Origin: Marasmius tenuissimus
Lineage: Eukaryota; Basidiomycota; Agaricomycetes; Agaricales; Marasmiaceae
Assembly: GCA_029532415.1 (NCBI GenBank)
Contig: JAQOTA010000053.1
Location: forward strand, 3,720,001 to 3,784,000
Direction of reading: 5' to 3'
DNA: 64,000 nt
In this document: positions 11,955-22,634 of the stretch, piece after piece
Position numbering within the stretch: position 1 is the first letter of the stretch
How the letters are laid out: each line of letters opens with the position of its first letter
Made by a program: the position numbers and the translations under genes
The notes under the pieces: model-generated
The model's database searches: none
The model's input: the letters and a program-made list of their open reading frames with translations, nothing else
Told to the model about the DNA's origin: nothing

Positions 11955-14810
11955 TCAGGCGCCAGTGATCACGAAGACCTCGCCTGTGTTGTCGCTCGTC
12001 ATGAACAAACGGCCCTTTGTATCCCACGCGAGACCCACTGGGCGGAAGCAGCCGTTCGGGCAGGCGCTATTGTTCTGGTTGGTCATGATCCTGACTTCAG
12101 CGGTGCCACTGTTGGATGGTTGTGTTGGCTGTCCGCTGGTGAAGTCGACGCGGGAAAGGCGGTAGCCATCCCCAGGCTGACGATTCCTTTTGAGAGAGTA
12201 TTCAATCAGCATCACAAGTACACGTCCACGGATCTCAGCTTTAGACGGTGCACATACCAGCTCCCATGGAACGAGATGTAGGCCGAAGTCCCGTTTGGAT
12301 GTATCTTGATGTCCAACGGTGCAGTGTGGCTTGGGAAAGAGATCCTCGGAGCGACGCGTTGTGTCTGGCACATCTGGTCTGTTGTGTTGCCAGAGGGTGC
12401 TCCAACGACGAATTGGGTGCCGACTTTGATGTTTGGTATCATCGTCAGAACGGAAGGATCCCAAGCAGCAACGCATAGCGGGTATCCATAGTTGGAGCCG
12501 CGTTCAGAGCCAGCGACGGTTAAATTGCCGTGAAAGTTCAGTTCCTCTGCGGGGTTGGTGTTGTGCACATCGACGCCATTGCGATTGAGGTTATCGGAAG
12601 AATTTTCAACAGACCACTGACGGTTCCACTGTGAGTTGCAAGACTTTCTACTCCTTAAGAAACACTCACAACGCCGCCGGTGACGGGGTCCTCGTCGACT
12701 CCAACACTGTTCCTAAGGCCCCAGCCCAAAACTTGTCCAGACGTATAACTCACTGGAGTGCTTCCGATGGTTGTGAGGTTGAAGATACGGATCTGGCTCC
12801 GACCAGAGGTGATATTAACCGTTCCCGGATCTATGTTGGCATTGGACCCGACGGAAATCATAAGAAGGTCTGGTTTCTTGCGTGAAAGACGCAATGTCCG
12901 GGTTACGTGGTCGGCTTGGTCGGGAATTGTGATTAATCTCTTTGCAGTGCCGACAGTGCCATTTGCGGCATTGTACGGGTAGGCATAAACATCGGTTTTG
13001 CTTGAGACATAGAGGGTGGCACCATCGCGAGAGATATCAATGCCATGGTTGAGCTAGTTGAGTTCGGGTCAGTGATTGCTGGGCTTCGGGGGATGCCAGG
13101 TAGACCCTCACATTAACGTCCGGAATGAGTACCTTGGTCGACTCGACGCAAACATTGAGGCCGCCGTTGTCCCTCAACTTTGCGTACCGAATACCGATCT
13201 GGCCCTGTTCAGCGATGAGTAGGTTTCCAAGAGTGTCGAACACCAGATGGCGTGGTGCCTTCAACCCATTCATGACGACACGCGATTGAAATCCATTCGC
13301 CATGACGGGAGGGAAGGCTGGGTTGATCGTTTGGCATGATTGTGCAGTGGCCTGTGGCAGAATCAAAAGCGCTGCGCTCACGAAGGACAACAGTCCGATC
13401 ATGCGAGCCATCGATAATAGAGGGAAGAGGGAAGAGCGAGAAAAACTTGAATGTTCACGCTCAGGCCCGTACGGTTCACCGTTATTTTATCCACATCGCG
13501 CCAAGCCAATGTCCTTTTTGAAGTGAATGGAATGGAGTTCGTGTTTTGCATATGACATGGAACCAGCTGACTCACACACACGGCGGTGAGTAGAAAATCT
13601 CCAAATCTTCGGTGTTCACTCTTCCTGTTTTCCCGTATATTGTCCAAATAGCTTGTTCTCATTCTAGCAGATGATAGTGAGCAGCACGGATCAGAGACTA
13701 CAGGACGGGCTCAAAAAAAGGCGGATAGACTTACATGGTCGGTTATACCCCGGTTTCCGAATACTATGTGTACCTTAGTAGACCTTGCATCGGTTCCGTT
13801 GTGTCGTGTGTAGCAACCGGCCCAGGGTGGAGGTTAACATCCTCGACGCTGAAACCCGGCCTCCGGGGTAATCGCTGGATATGGTTCGCTAATACTGGCT
13901 CCAGAGACTCTAGGAGAGCTCCAGCGCCACCCGTACCATCGTATTCGATAAGTGAAGTCTGTTCCTAGAGGACTCCATTTGAGGTGATCCGGGTTTTAAA
14001 GCCAGCAACCCCAGTTCGGTCATTTTTTCCAATGAAGAAGCGTCAGTGGGAGAATGATGACCGTTTTGTCGAGGGCAATTGTAGAGTCCATATGTACCCC
14101 AGCGGGGAAGGGTGCAAACTTCAAAGTCAGGATTTCGGATTCAATGATGTATATACCTTGAGAGAAACAGGGCCGTTAAGCTTCAGGGCCATGGTTTAAC
14201 GTCGTGCAACGAGGTAAAGGAGAAGAGCTCGAGGGAAGCACAGTACCTGAGGAGGTGAGGCTTTCGTCCTGTTCTTGTTGCGGTACTTTTTGTACCCTGT
14301 TGAGTTGAGCGTGGGCATTGAACCTCCAGAAGATGAAGAAAATGCCAACGCTCGGAAAACTAGGCTGGAAAACTAGTATTTTTGGAGAGTTGCTCATTAC
14401 GGCCCCGGGAGGTGCGCAGCTATCAGTGTCTGCGACTCTCTGAGAGGTAAAAAGATGGAAGCGAGTTCCAATTGAATAGTGACTGAGCGACCCTGGGTAT
14501 GGTCAAATCGACGTTTCTGGGAGTATCTGGCATAAGGGGATGCAGAGCGCGAAAAAGGGTCTTAGCTCGTTCTGCGGAGAACTGGACAGCATGATCATCT
14601 ATACAGATAGTATACAACATCATGCGCGTCGCGGAGGGAAGATCGAAAAGTCTCCAATTGACAACACATTGCGGCCGGAAGATGCCGAAAATGGTCTCAC
14701 GAGTTACCACGCCATCAGGCAGCAGCGACTTGTGGTAGATAATCTCTCCCTCCACCACACGAGCGAGAGCAAGATAACACAACGAAAGAGTTTGATACTA
14801 GAAACTCTTC
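11940..14810. repeat. Tandem segmental duplication, copy 2 (AA12 block)
   Basis: Second copy of the block at about 8720-11550, in the same orientation and directly adjacent, with similar length. The coding part is far better conserved than the upstream segment, which suggests the dehydrogenases are under selection and the flank is not. Confidence 0.85.
11955..13411 (-). CDS. Secreted AA12 pyranose dehydrogenase, copy 2
   Basis: Four exons (13112-13411, 12670-13053, 12258-12616, 11955-12186) have exactly the same lengths as copy 1 (300, 384, 359 and 232 nt) and give 424 aa. Signal peptide residues 1-23 end QATAQ. The propeller motifs recur with substitutions, for example GLKAPRHLVFDTLGNLLIAE and CFRPVGLAWDTKGRLFMTSD. 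By eye about three quarters of residues agree in the last exon, so the duplication is not very recent and both copies have stayed open. No frameshift or lost splice site is seen in either. Differences such as GEPTHLSNSS versus GQPTQPSNSG fall in surface-type stretches. Divergence of substrate or expression is possible but cannot be judged here. Confidence 0.92.
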
Positions 14811-15003
14811 GCAACCGTCGAGACCAAGATTAAAGTGTTAATATAAGCTAAGTACACACCCAAAAGATATGATAACGCGGGAGTCTACCGTGGCGTGACG
14901 GGTAGATACCAATGTATGTGCAAGGATAACAACTCTATCCGGGCTCCGGAAGACACGCGTCAGCGGAGTGACCTTCGATGGAGCCAAAGACCGTCCCCGT
15001 CAG
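13412..15003. other. AA12-2 promoter plus decayed duplicated segment
   Basis: The promoter near the AA12-2 ATG is colinear with copy 1. The region 13820-14790 matches 10600-11540. A minus-strand reading near 13840-14030 runs FIGKNDRTGVAGFKTRITSN and then meets a stop before continuing EQTSLIEYDG, so the frame is broken. A 119-codon minus-strand ORF at 14423-14782 shows no recognisable family and its copy-1 counterpart is not open in the same frame. 14811-15003 holds nothing I can identify. Confidence 0.45.
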
Positions 15004-17503
15004 TCAAACGAACAGTTCGACCCAATGGCTGAAGCCCCGCATTGTACCCTCGCTGCGTTTGCACCCAAAAATTTCTTTTTGTTTCGAGTCTATTGGGCTT
15101 GAGCACTACTGGGACGCAGAAAGATGAGTGAACTTACTCAGAGCACGGCCAGTCAATTGCGTCAATCTGTATCTCCTTCAACTTAGGAAGCATCGCCGTG
15201 TTAATGGCCGCGAAGAAGTCGAGCCATCTAACTTGGGCTTGAGTCTTCTTCGCAGTGCCGCCCACGCGAGCAGGATGCCCGAGGACGTATCTGGAGGCAG
15301 AGAGGTGATTTTATAGACCAACGAGCTTTCGATAAAAATGTAGACCATACCTCACGCCAAGTAATACCAGGCGCTCCAAGCAGTGAGGCACGGAAGGCTT
15401 GAGAAGACTACCCCAAGGGCTCTACAGAATGGACCAAAATCAAGTTATCGAACACTAACGGGTCGAAAACACGCAGACTCACCGTTTCCTCGATTTTTCC
15501 AACACTTACTCGAGGTAAGATAACCAGTTCCACTAGAGAGTGACATAAATCGAGTGGCCCAAGAAACCAGTTGTCCAGAGACGTGCTCCACCAATACAAC
15601 CGAAGGTTTGTTAACTTCCAACCGTGCGATATGAGGAAATGTTCAATGATGGTTTGAGCGTGGTCAATAATATCACAGTGCAATTCCTTGAGCGCGGGTA
15701 GCCTGAGGAATAGATACGTGAGTCCTGATGCCGTGTGAAGAGAAGTGGGAAAACCTCACTCCATTTGACGAATGAAATTGACAAATTGCATACCGCAGCC
15801 GTTGACCTTGAGGGTATGTAATTGAGGAAGTGCATCGGAATATACAGCGAATGGTGGCAAGATATTCTGTCCAACGAGTTCCAGCGTGTGGAGGACACCA
15901 AGGTGCGAGAACACGGCCGAAGGGAGCGGGAAGTTGGCTTGTACCATGTCGAGGTTCTGGGACAGAGACTGTAGACGACTGGGGGAACCGATCCACGGTA
16001 GTACCATGATGTCGCGCGAGACAAACTCGAGGCTCGGCAACGGTGTAGTAATAACCACTGGGAAATGCGAGGATATATCCATCCTCACAAGGCGTAGATA
16101 TCTCACATAGTCCCCCAGTTCCGGATCGGCTTCGAGTTGATGGGCAAAAAGCTTCGCTTGTAAACGGTTGAATAGAATCGGCGACATGTAGAGAAATCGC
16201 TCTCCTAGGAACTGAAGACTGATCAGCGGACTCGACGCTGGTGCAGTAGTTTGTTAATTACGGACCTTGAACTTCTTGCACACAAGCAAGATGTTACGAC
16301 GCGTGGATGCGACGCATTTCCAATCCTTCCATTCCGCTGCGTTCTGCTCAGCCTGCTGGGAATTGCTGACAGACGTTGCTGAATAGGACTTGTGTGTGGC
16401 GTATGCGAAGACGCGAGTCCAAACTTCATAAGGGATCCTGTGGGGCAGCAATGGGACCGGGCGTGGTGGTGGTGGTGGTGGTGGTGGTGGTGGTGGTTCA
16501 ACGAGATGAGCCTGGTGTTCTATATCGGAGATGCTCAGGCTCGGAAGTAGGGGAGTTGTTCCCTGTGTCGTCGCCGGACGGCGAGTAGCAACCCTGATAG
16601 CGTGGTCAGCTGAGGACAGACTGGTGAAGGGAGAGCAAGATACCAATAGCCCGACTCCGAGGTAGATACATTGTAACCTTCCCGAAACTCCAGCTGTTGT
16701 ACAAGCTCCGAAGCGCTCTGAACTCCTGAGGCAAACTGGGATTGGCACCGAACGCCAGTGAAGGCGATGTGACGGAGGCTTTGTATTCGACATAGTGAGA
16801 ACAATCCCTCGACATTCCAGACACGAGTCATCTGCACTCGCTCCAGGCGTACGCAGTTTTGGAGGGATGCGAAGAGATTGTCGTCGTGCAGGGATTCAGA
16901 GTTGAAGAACGTGAGATCTCTCTGGTTGGAGAATGTGACGAACTGAGCAAAACAAAGCGAAAAAGTTGAACGACTCACCAAAGTCGAGGTCCAATGAGCT
17001 ATGGACATAGATAGTGTCTCAACTAAATCACGACGCGTCGAGGAACGACGAGACCCTCGGTTCATGTCCAGCCCCAACGACTGTATCCTCAATTCGGGTA
17101 GGCTTGCCAGCACCGGTATCTCCCCAAGAGCAGGCATGTCCATTGCCACGTAGAGAGTATGTATGCTATCTTTGCAGGCGGCGACGATCTTCAAAAGTGA
17201 TACCGTGGAATACCCGCCTTCAATACGTAGGCGACGCAGAAATTTTGAGCGGGACGGGCTCGCGCGAAGAGTCCTCCAGAGTGAGACGACTTGAACGTTC
17301 GCTCTGATGATAGCTGCCTCATATAAAAAGGGAATTCCAACACGATTCCATTGGCGGGAAACGAGGAGGAGGTTGCAGTCATTGGAGTCCCCTGTTGTAG
17401 AAAAGGTGGAACGCTGGGATGGAGCAAAAAAGGTCTTGTCCGGAATAATCAACGCGTGCTCTAAAATCTGCTCAATAATCTCGTCAGGACAAGCGGGGGG
17501 CAT
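15004..17503 (-). CDS. F-box protein with two F-box-like regions and leucine-rich segments
   Basis: Exons on the minus strand: 16644-17503, 16266-16593, 15760-16211, 15483-15702, 15351-15421, 15138-15290 and 15004-15028, total about 702 aa, all phases closing. The N-terminus (PPACPDEIIEQILEHALI ... CNLLLVSRQWNRVGIPFLYE) is the F-box-like region common in agaricomycete proteins. After a poly-proline tract a second one appears (HRIPYEVWTRVFAYA ... RNILLVCKKFKFLGERFLY). Leu-rich stretches such as LHTLELVGQNI and LKELHCDII follow and resemble irregular LRRs. F-box proteins tether substrates to SCF ubiquitin ligases through Skp1, and the LRR part usually binds substrate. A 36-nt in-frame stretch at 16943-16978 has GTGAGT...CTCAG ends and may be a very short intron, which would give about 690 aa. 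Substrate unknown. Confidence 0.85.
16463..16498. repeat. (GGT)n trinucleotide repeat encoding poly-proline
   Basis: About eleven to twelve consecutive GTG/GGT triplets inside the F-box gene. On the coding (minus) strand they read as a run of prolines between the first F-box/LRR part and the second F-box. Such tracts vary in length between strains. Confidence 0.9.
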
Positions 17504-18467
17504 GGGAGTAGGAATGCGGTGGAAGTGGTAGGCAATTGGAGACTGAAGTACTGAAGTTTAAGACTGTACTTAGGCATCTCCATCCCACGGCAGCCTCAAA
17601 AATGCTCGTAACTCATATAGCCACATCCCCAAAAGGAACGGAATATAACAGCGCCAGCGGGACGGTGCTAGCCGCCTCAGGATCTCAGCCGGTGGATACA
17701 CTGACGAAGTTCTCCGCCAGGTCTTTTCTTTGCTTGATTTATTTGTTGTCATTCCAAAATTGGAGCTTAGCCCCGGTTCTTGAAGCAATGGCAGGGAACA
17801 GAACGGGCGATTATGCAAAGAAAGCCCCAACCTTCTGGCCGGGTCCTGTCGTTGAAGATTCAAGATGGGGGTATCTTCTTGTAAGACTGGAAGTGGCAAA
17901 ATGGTCTTTGTATCACGGCGGCTTGAATTTGGGCCACTCGATTCGAGCGGAGGCTTGCAAGTCGTTCAAGTCCCTAAACAAGTTTCGAATTACTGCATGA
18001 TCATGTCTGACTTGAAGAGCCTAAAAACTTGAAGAAGTAGAGCCTTTTTGTGAACTGCTTTTGCGTCGGAAGGCCTCTGCGTGCCGGAGAAGGGGGCTGT
18101 GGCATCCCCTTGACACAGAAACCAGCAATTGTTTCAACGAGTGTCGGACTGGTGTTGGTTCCGTTGACAATAAACAAGGTTGTTAGGAATCAAAGCTGCC
18201 CGTTCGTTTCCCACGCATCTCTTCTCCCCTCCTCCATAGTCTCGATTGATAGCACGGCCATTTGGATCTTGATTGCGTCTCAAACACGGCTGGCACGCGT
18301 TTTGACGCGTCTTTGGGCATATATCATCAGTGCGTAGCTGGATACGGAGTCTCGCTTGCGTTGTTTAAGGATTTTCTCTGTTACAGTCGCCTAAAGCTCA
18401 ACATATCAACGTTACGACACGTTCAACGATAACGCTCGTCTTCGGCTTGCAGACCCCTACCACTACA
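17504..18467. other. Divergent intergenic region between two F-box genes
   Basis: About 960 bp. A 154-codon plus-strand ORF (17536-18000) and a 109-codon minus-strand ORF overlap each other and show no motif or splice pattern, so I regard them as chance. The stretch before 18468 should hold the promoter of the F-box/WD40 gene. No TATA box was recognised. Confidence 0.4.
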
Positions 18468-21400
18468 ATGTCGGCTCTGGGCAACTCTCGAAGTACAACA
18501 AAGGACTCTAAACGGACGTCGTTGAGCGCCATTCCATCGATATCATCCAAGTTGTCCACGGCGAGCAGCAGACGGCTGTCGACACCGACGACGAGCTCGA
18601 GGGCAACGTTGAACCCAAAGGCACTGCCAGTCTCGTCACCATTGTCCCCGACACCCTCAGGAGTTGGCACGAGTAATGGCGGGTTACCACGACCAAAGGC
18701 GACCCCTTCAATTGCGAGCAGAAGGTCAGTCGTCAGGCCAGCCTCCATGTACTCTCCAAGTAAACCGCCGGCATCCACTTTCAACGACAACGAGCAGTCG
18801 ACGTCGACCACAACACCAGCTCGACCCAGAGTCACCTCGATGCTTTCCACTCCTTCTCGCGCACGTGTATCGTCATCTGCCAACCTCCCCAGCTCTCCTC
18901 TCAAATTGCCTACCTCGGTCCCTCAGCACTCTCCGTCGGCTAGTACTAGCCAGCAAAGCCCAGGAATTGGACTTGTACTGCCGAATGGTCGAAATGTCAC
19001 TCCAAAATCATCTCCGCAGCGTTCTCTCAGCGCGCGTGTCACTCCTTCAGCCAAAGGCACGCCGCCTGCACGTTCCATGTCTGAATTCACTCTCCCGACG
19101 GCCCAGATCCACTCGACGCCTCCTTCGAAGCAAAGTACACCCAAATCTCGTAGAGCAGCAAGCGGTAGCGTTATTCCTGCCCATGTACATGAGACGGAGA
19201 AACCGAAACTGTTATTCGAGTCGCCGGCGATGTTGGGGAAGTTGAATGGAGGAAACAATAGCCTGGGAGATATAGATTTGGGAATGAGCAGCCCCGAGAA
19301 CCACTTCTTCTCTGTGACTGCACCAACTGGGATTCCGTCGGTATGGGGTGATGATGATATGTCTTTGGATATGGTCACAGAGGATGCGGGTGAGCTGGGC
19401 GAAGCGGATGAAGACGTAAGTAACACACATCTCCATCCATAATGCAAAACGTTGACTCTTCCCTCTGTCAAGCTTCTCCCTTTGTTGACCCAAATCTCAA
19501 CGCTTCACTCTCGGAAAATTACCTCGTATAAAAGACTCCTCGAGCGCGCGCAATTGTCATCCTCTGCTCAGCTTCACGCGCTACAGGCGGAGATTCACAT
19601 GCTGCGTCAACAACTAGAGTCACACGGACAACCTCAAGCGGGAACCACCCACCTCGACATCGATGTGTTGTGTCCGAATTGTAGTGCACACAAGAAGGGG
19701 TATTGGGGAGGGATGCGTAGCCACCCAGATGGCGACCAAAGCGGGGAAGACATGGATGGGACTGATGAGCTCGTGAACGTTCTAAAGGGCCAAGGAAAGG
19801 GACCCAATGGCAAATGGATGTTCGACGAGAAAGCAGTGACGAGGGTTGTCAAGAAAATGGGAAGAGAGGCGAGAGGCCGGTTGTAAGTGGCTTTTGATCT
19901 CTTCCCCTATTTGGTTCGCTCAGTAGCTTTGACTAGAATCTCGATCATCGTTGGTGGTATGTTCGTATCCTTTATTGGCGAATCCCATCTGACATTGTTC
20001 CGTATCATTTAGCCTCACATCCTGGCGATATACCGCTTCAAATATTGCTCCTTCAAAAATACCTGAAGTCCACTTACGATATCCTTGGAAACCTTGCACC
20101 CAATCTCGCTCTGCGAGTTCTTAAAGAGTTCACTGTCAGCGAAGTTGTGCAACTGGCCAGAGTACGCATTCCCTCGTTCCGGCTTGCTGCAGTCTCAAAT
20201 CTCATTCACGTGTTATAGGTCAACAAATCGTGGTATGAAGTTGTCCATCATCCATCTCTGTGGCGTTATCACTCTATCCGACTTACCTCCACTGATCCCG
20301 TCCCACTTCAACCACCACCGACACCAGAAGGATGGTTCCCGTTGTACAAGTCGTTACATCATCTCCAGTCCAACTTGGCGAATGCACTACCTCAAAGGAT
20401 CGCGTTCCTCACCGGCCATACGAACTTTGTGACCGTCTTGATGTTGAGGGGGAGGAGACTGGTCAGCGGCAGTTACGACGAGAGTATCCGATTCTGGGAG
20501 TTGCCTGAGAGACAGGAAGTTGGAGTCGGACTTGGCACGAAAGGTATGGCAGAGTGTAAAAAGGTTTTGAAGGTTGGAAAAGTGGTCAGTTGTTTAGACT
20601 GGTTGATCGACGAAGGCGAGTCTCGTATAGCTTTGCCTGGCTTATCCGTCTAACCGGTCTGTACTCAGAGGTGTTCGTCGTTGGTTTCCATGATGTTGGG
20701 TGAGTTGTTCCACGCTGGAGTTTGTTCAAGTTTTAAAAGTATCCAAAGCCGAGTACATCTGTTCTCTTCCCTCACATACACACTTCTTCAACAACTCTCC
20801 GGACATCTAAATGGTATCAGAGCTGTCGCACTGAGCTCCAAGAATCTTGTCTCAGCGGGTGCAGACAAGGCACTGGTGTGCTGGGATTGGCGCGCCGGCC
20901 AGAAGATCGTCAGGTTTGGGCAACAAACCACTATCAATATTGGGGTGCAGATCATCGCAGGAGCCACCAGAGAGGAGGGAGAGCGAGTCGTCAGTGTGAC
21001 CATTGATGGTGTGGTGAGGGTGTTCAGTATAGGTATGTGATCTCTCCCATCCACCCACATCGCCGTTGTTGAGGATAATTTCAGAACGTCGGGAGATGAT
21101 ATCCCAGTTCAAGCTATCCGAACTGGGAGGGAGCGATCCTGTCTTGAACTCTAAGCTGTATAACGTGGGTGCGGCACCCAACAACATGCTGCAGTGCGTA
21201 CCGTTCGCGAGTTTTGTTGGCTTGACTCAAACTCCCCTACAGATGGTTCGCAGCCAAGGGTACTCAAATGACTGTAGGAGCTCTGTCAACTATATCTTTC
21301 GCATTGCTAAAGTTTCTTCATAGTGCGCAACCAAATCCGTCATTCTGCATCTTCAATGGCAAGAGGAAGCTGCTAGCGAGCAGAATGGCAGCACCAATGG

Positions 21401-22360
21401 CAACAAGACCAGCACAGTTGCAAACACACCAACTTCTGCGAGCCGCCCATCCCTTCGTCCCCGCACCTCTTCGTCCTTTGCGAAGTCGACGTCGTCATTA
21501 CCGGGTGCACAATCCCGACGACCTTCTCTACTTACTTCGTCTACTGGCCCAGGAGCAAGCACAGCGAGCAGCCGTAGCCCGAGCGTTGCCAGCAAAGGAC
21601 GCATCAGTCGTGCTAGGACTCCAACAACACCTGGTAGCCCGACCTCGACCTTGTCACCCACCTTGGTCGGTGCACCTTCACCATTGTTCCCAATACACTT
21701 CGGTCGAGCTGCGATCTTGACCGCCCCACCAAAACTAATCGCCATGGTTGAGACGCCCGACGTTGCTATCGGTGCTGTTGACCCGCAGAAGAAGCGCGTT
21801 GTTACAGCGACAAGGTTCAGTTCCAGGGCTGGCGCGGACAGAAGAGTACGCTTTTGTTTCCTATGCTATGAACGCCATACTCACATCCCACTCAGATTTT
21901 CATGTCTATCCACGAGGATAGATCCAAACCCGCGAAAGGCGACACAGATCCAGATGAGGATGATCTGGATTCGATGCTCACTCCTTCCGTGGACATTGAT
22001 ACAAATGTCACCGCCGTTAGTGGTGCATGGGCCGCCTTGGCAGAATCTGTCGATACGCATGCTCAGGTCAAGGGCCTTATTGGCCCCCTGCCTTCCAAGT
22101 TCCAGGGCCTGGCTACGCCGGAGAAGAATCCAATGTCGATGCAATTGAGCCACGAAGAGGTCGTCGTTGGATGTGCTGACGGAACTATCTAGTGAGTTAA
22201 TGGAACAAAGTTTTATCGCGACGAGTGCTGACTGCCCCCCAGTGTGATGAATTTCGTTGGATATGATTATTTAAAAGAACGTAGACGGGTTCTTGAGGAG
22301 GAAGAACCCTCGATAGAGGAGGATGAAGAGGGCAACTCAGACGTCGAGGACACTGATTAG
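18468..22360 (+). CDS. F-box/WD40-repeat protein with Ser/Thr-rich N-terminus (1107 aa)
   Basis: Twelve exons: 18468-19415, 19473-19882, 19937-19956, 20013-20161, 20219-20624, 20669-20699, 20749-21032, 21085-21193, 21243-21273, 21324-21845, 21896-22191, 22243-22360; all phases close. Residues 1-300 are Ser/Thr/Pro-rich and disordered. About 317-370 is a helical stretch ([20 protein letters not shown]), probably a coiled coil, followed by a Cys pair ([17 protein letters not shown]). An F-box follows ([20 protein letters not shown] ... [17 protein letters not shown]). WD40 blades then include [32 protein letters not shown] and [33 protein letters not shown] Ser-rich insertion and an acidic C-terminus close the protein. 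The likely role is substrate receptor of an SCF ubiquitin ligase. Exon 3 is only 20 nt. The gene converges with 22635-25988. Confidence 0.9.
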
Positions 22361-22634
22361 TAGATAGAACCAACACTCGTTTTCACCTTTCATGACATGT
22401 TTCGGAACACCATATGCATCTATCTCGCTGGGAGTTTTTGATTTATTCACATTAGCGTAGAAGTCTTATAATCACGCTGTGTACCACTTTCCTTCTCGCT
22501 CAAAGCTATCGTATTAGTAAATGACAATCAAGAAAGGAGGCGGATTATTATATCCTGGACACAACAGAATGACAAGTGATGTGGTACAACAACTAGATAT
22601 TATCATAGATTCTAAACGAGAGACATGGACTGCT

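Noticed and set aside
17536..18000. 154-codon plus-strand ORF between the two F-box genes
   Set aside because: No motif, no signal peptide, overlaps an opposing ORF of similar size, and codon content resembles intergenic sequence.
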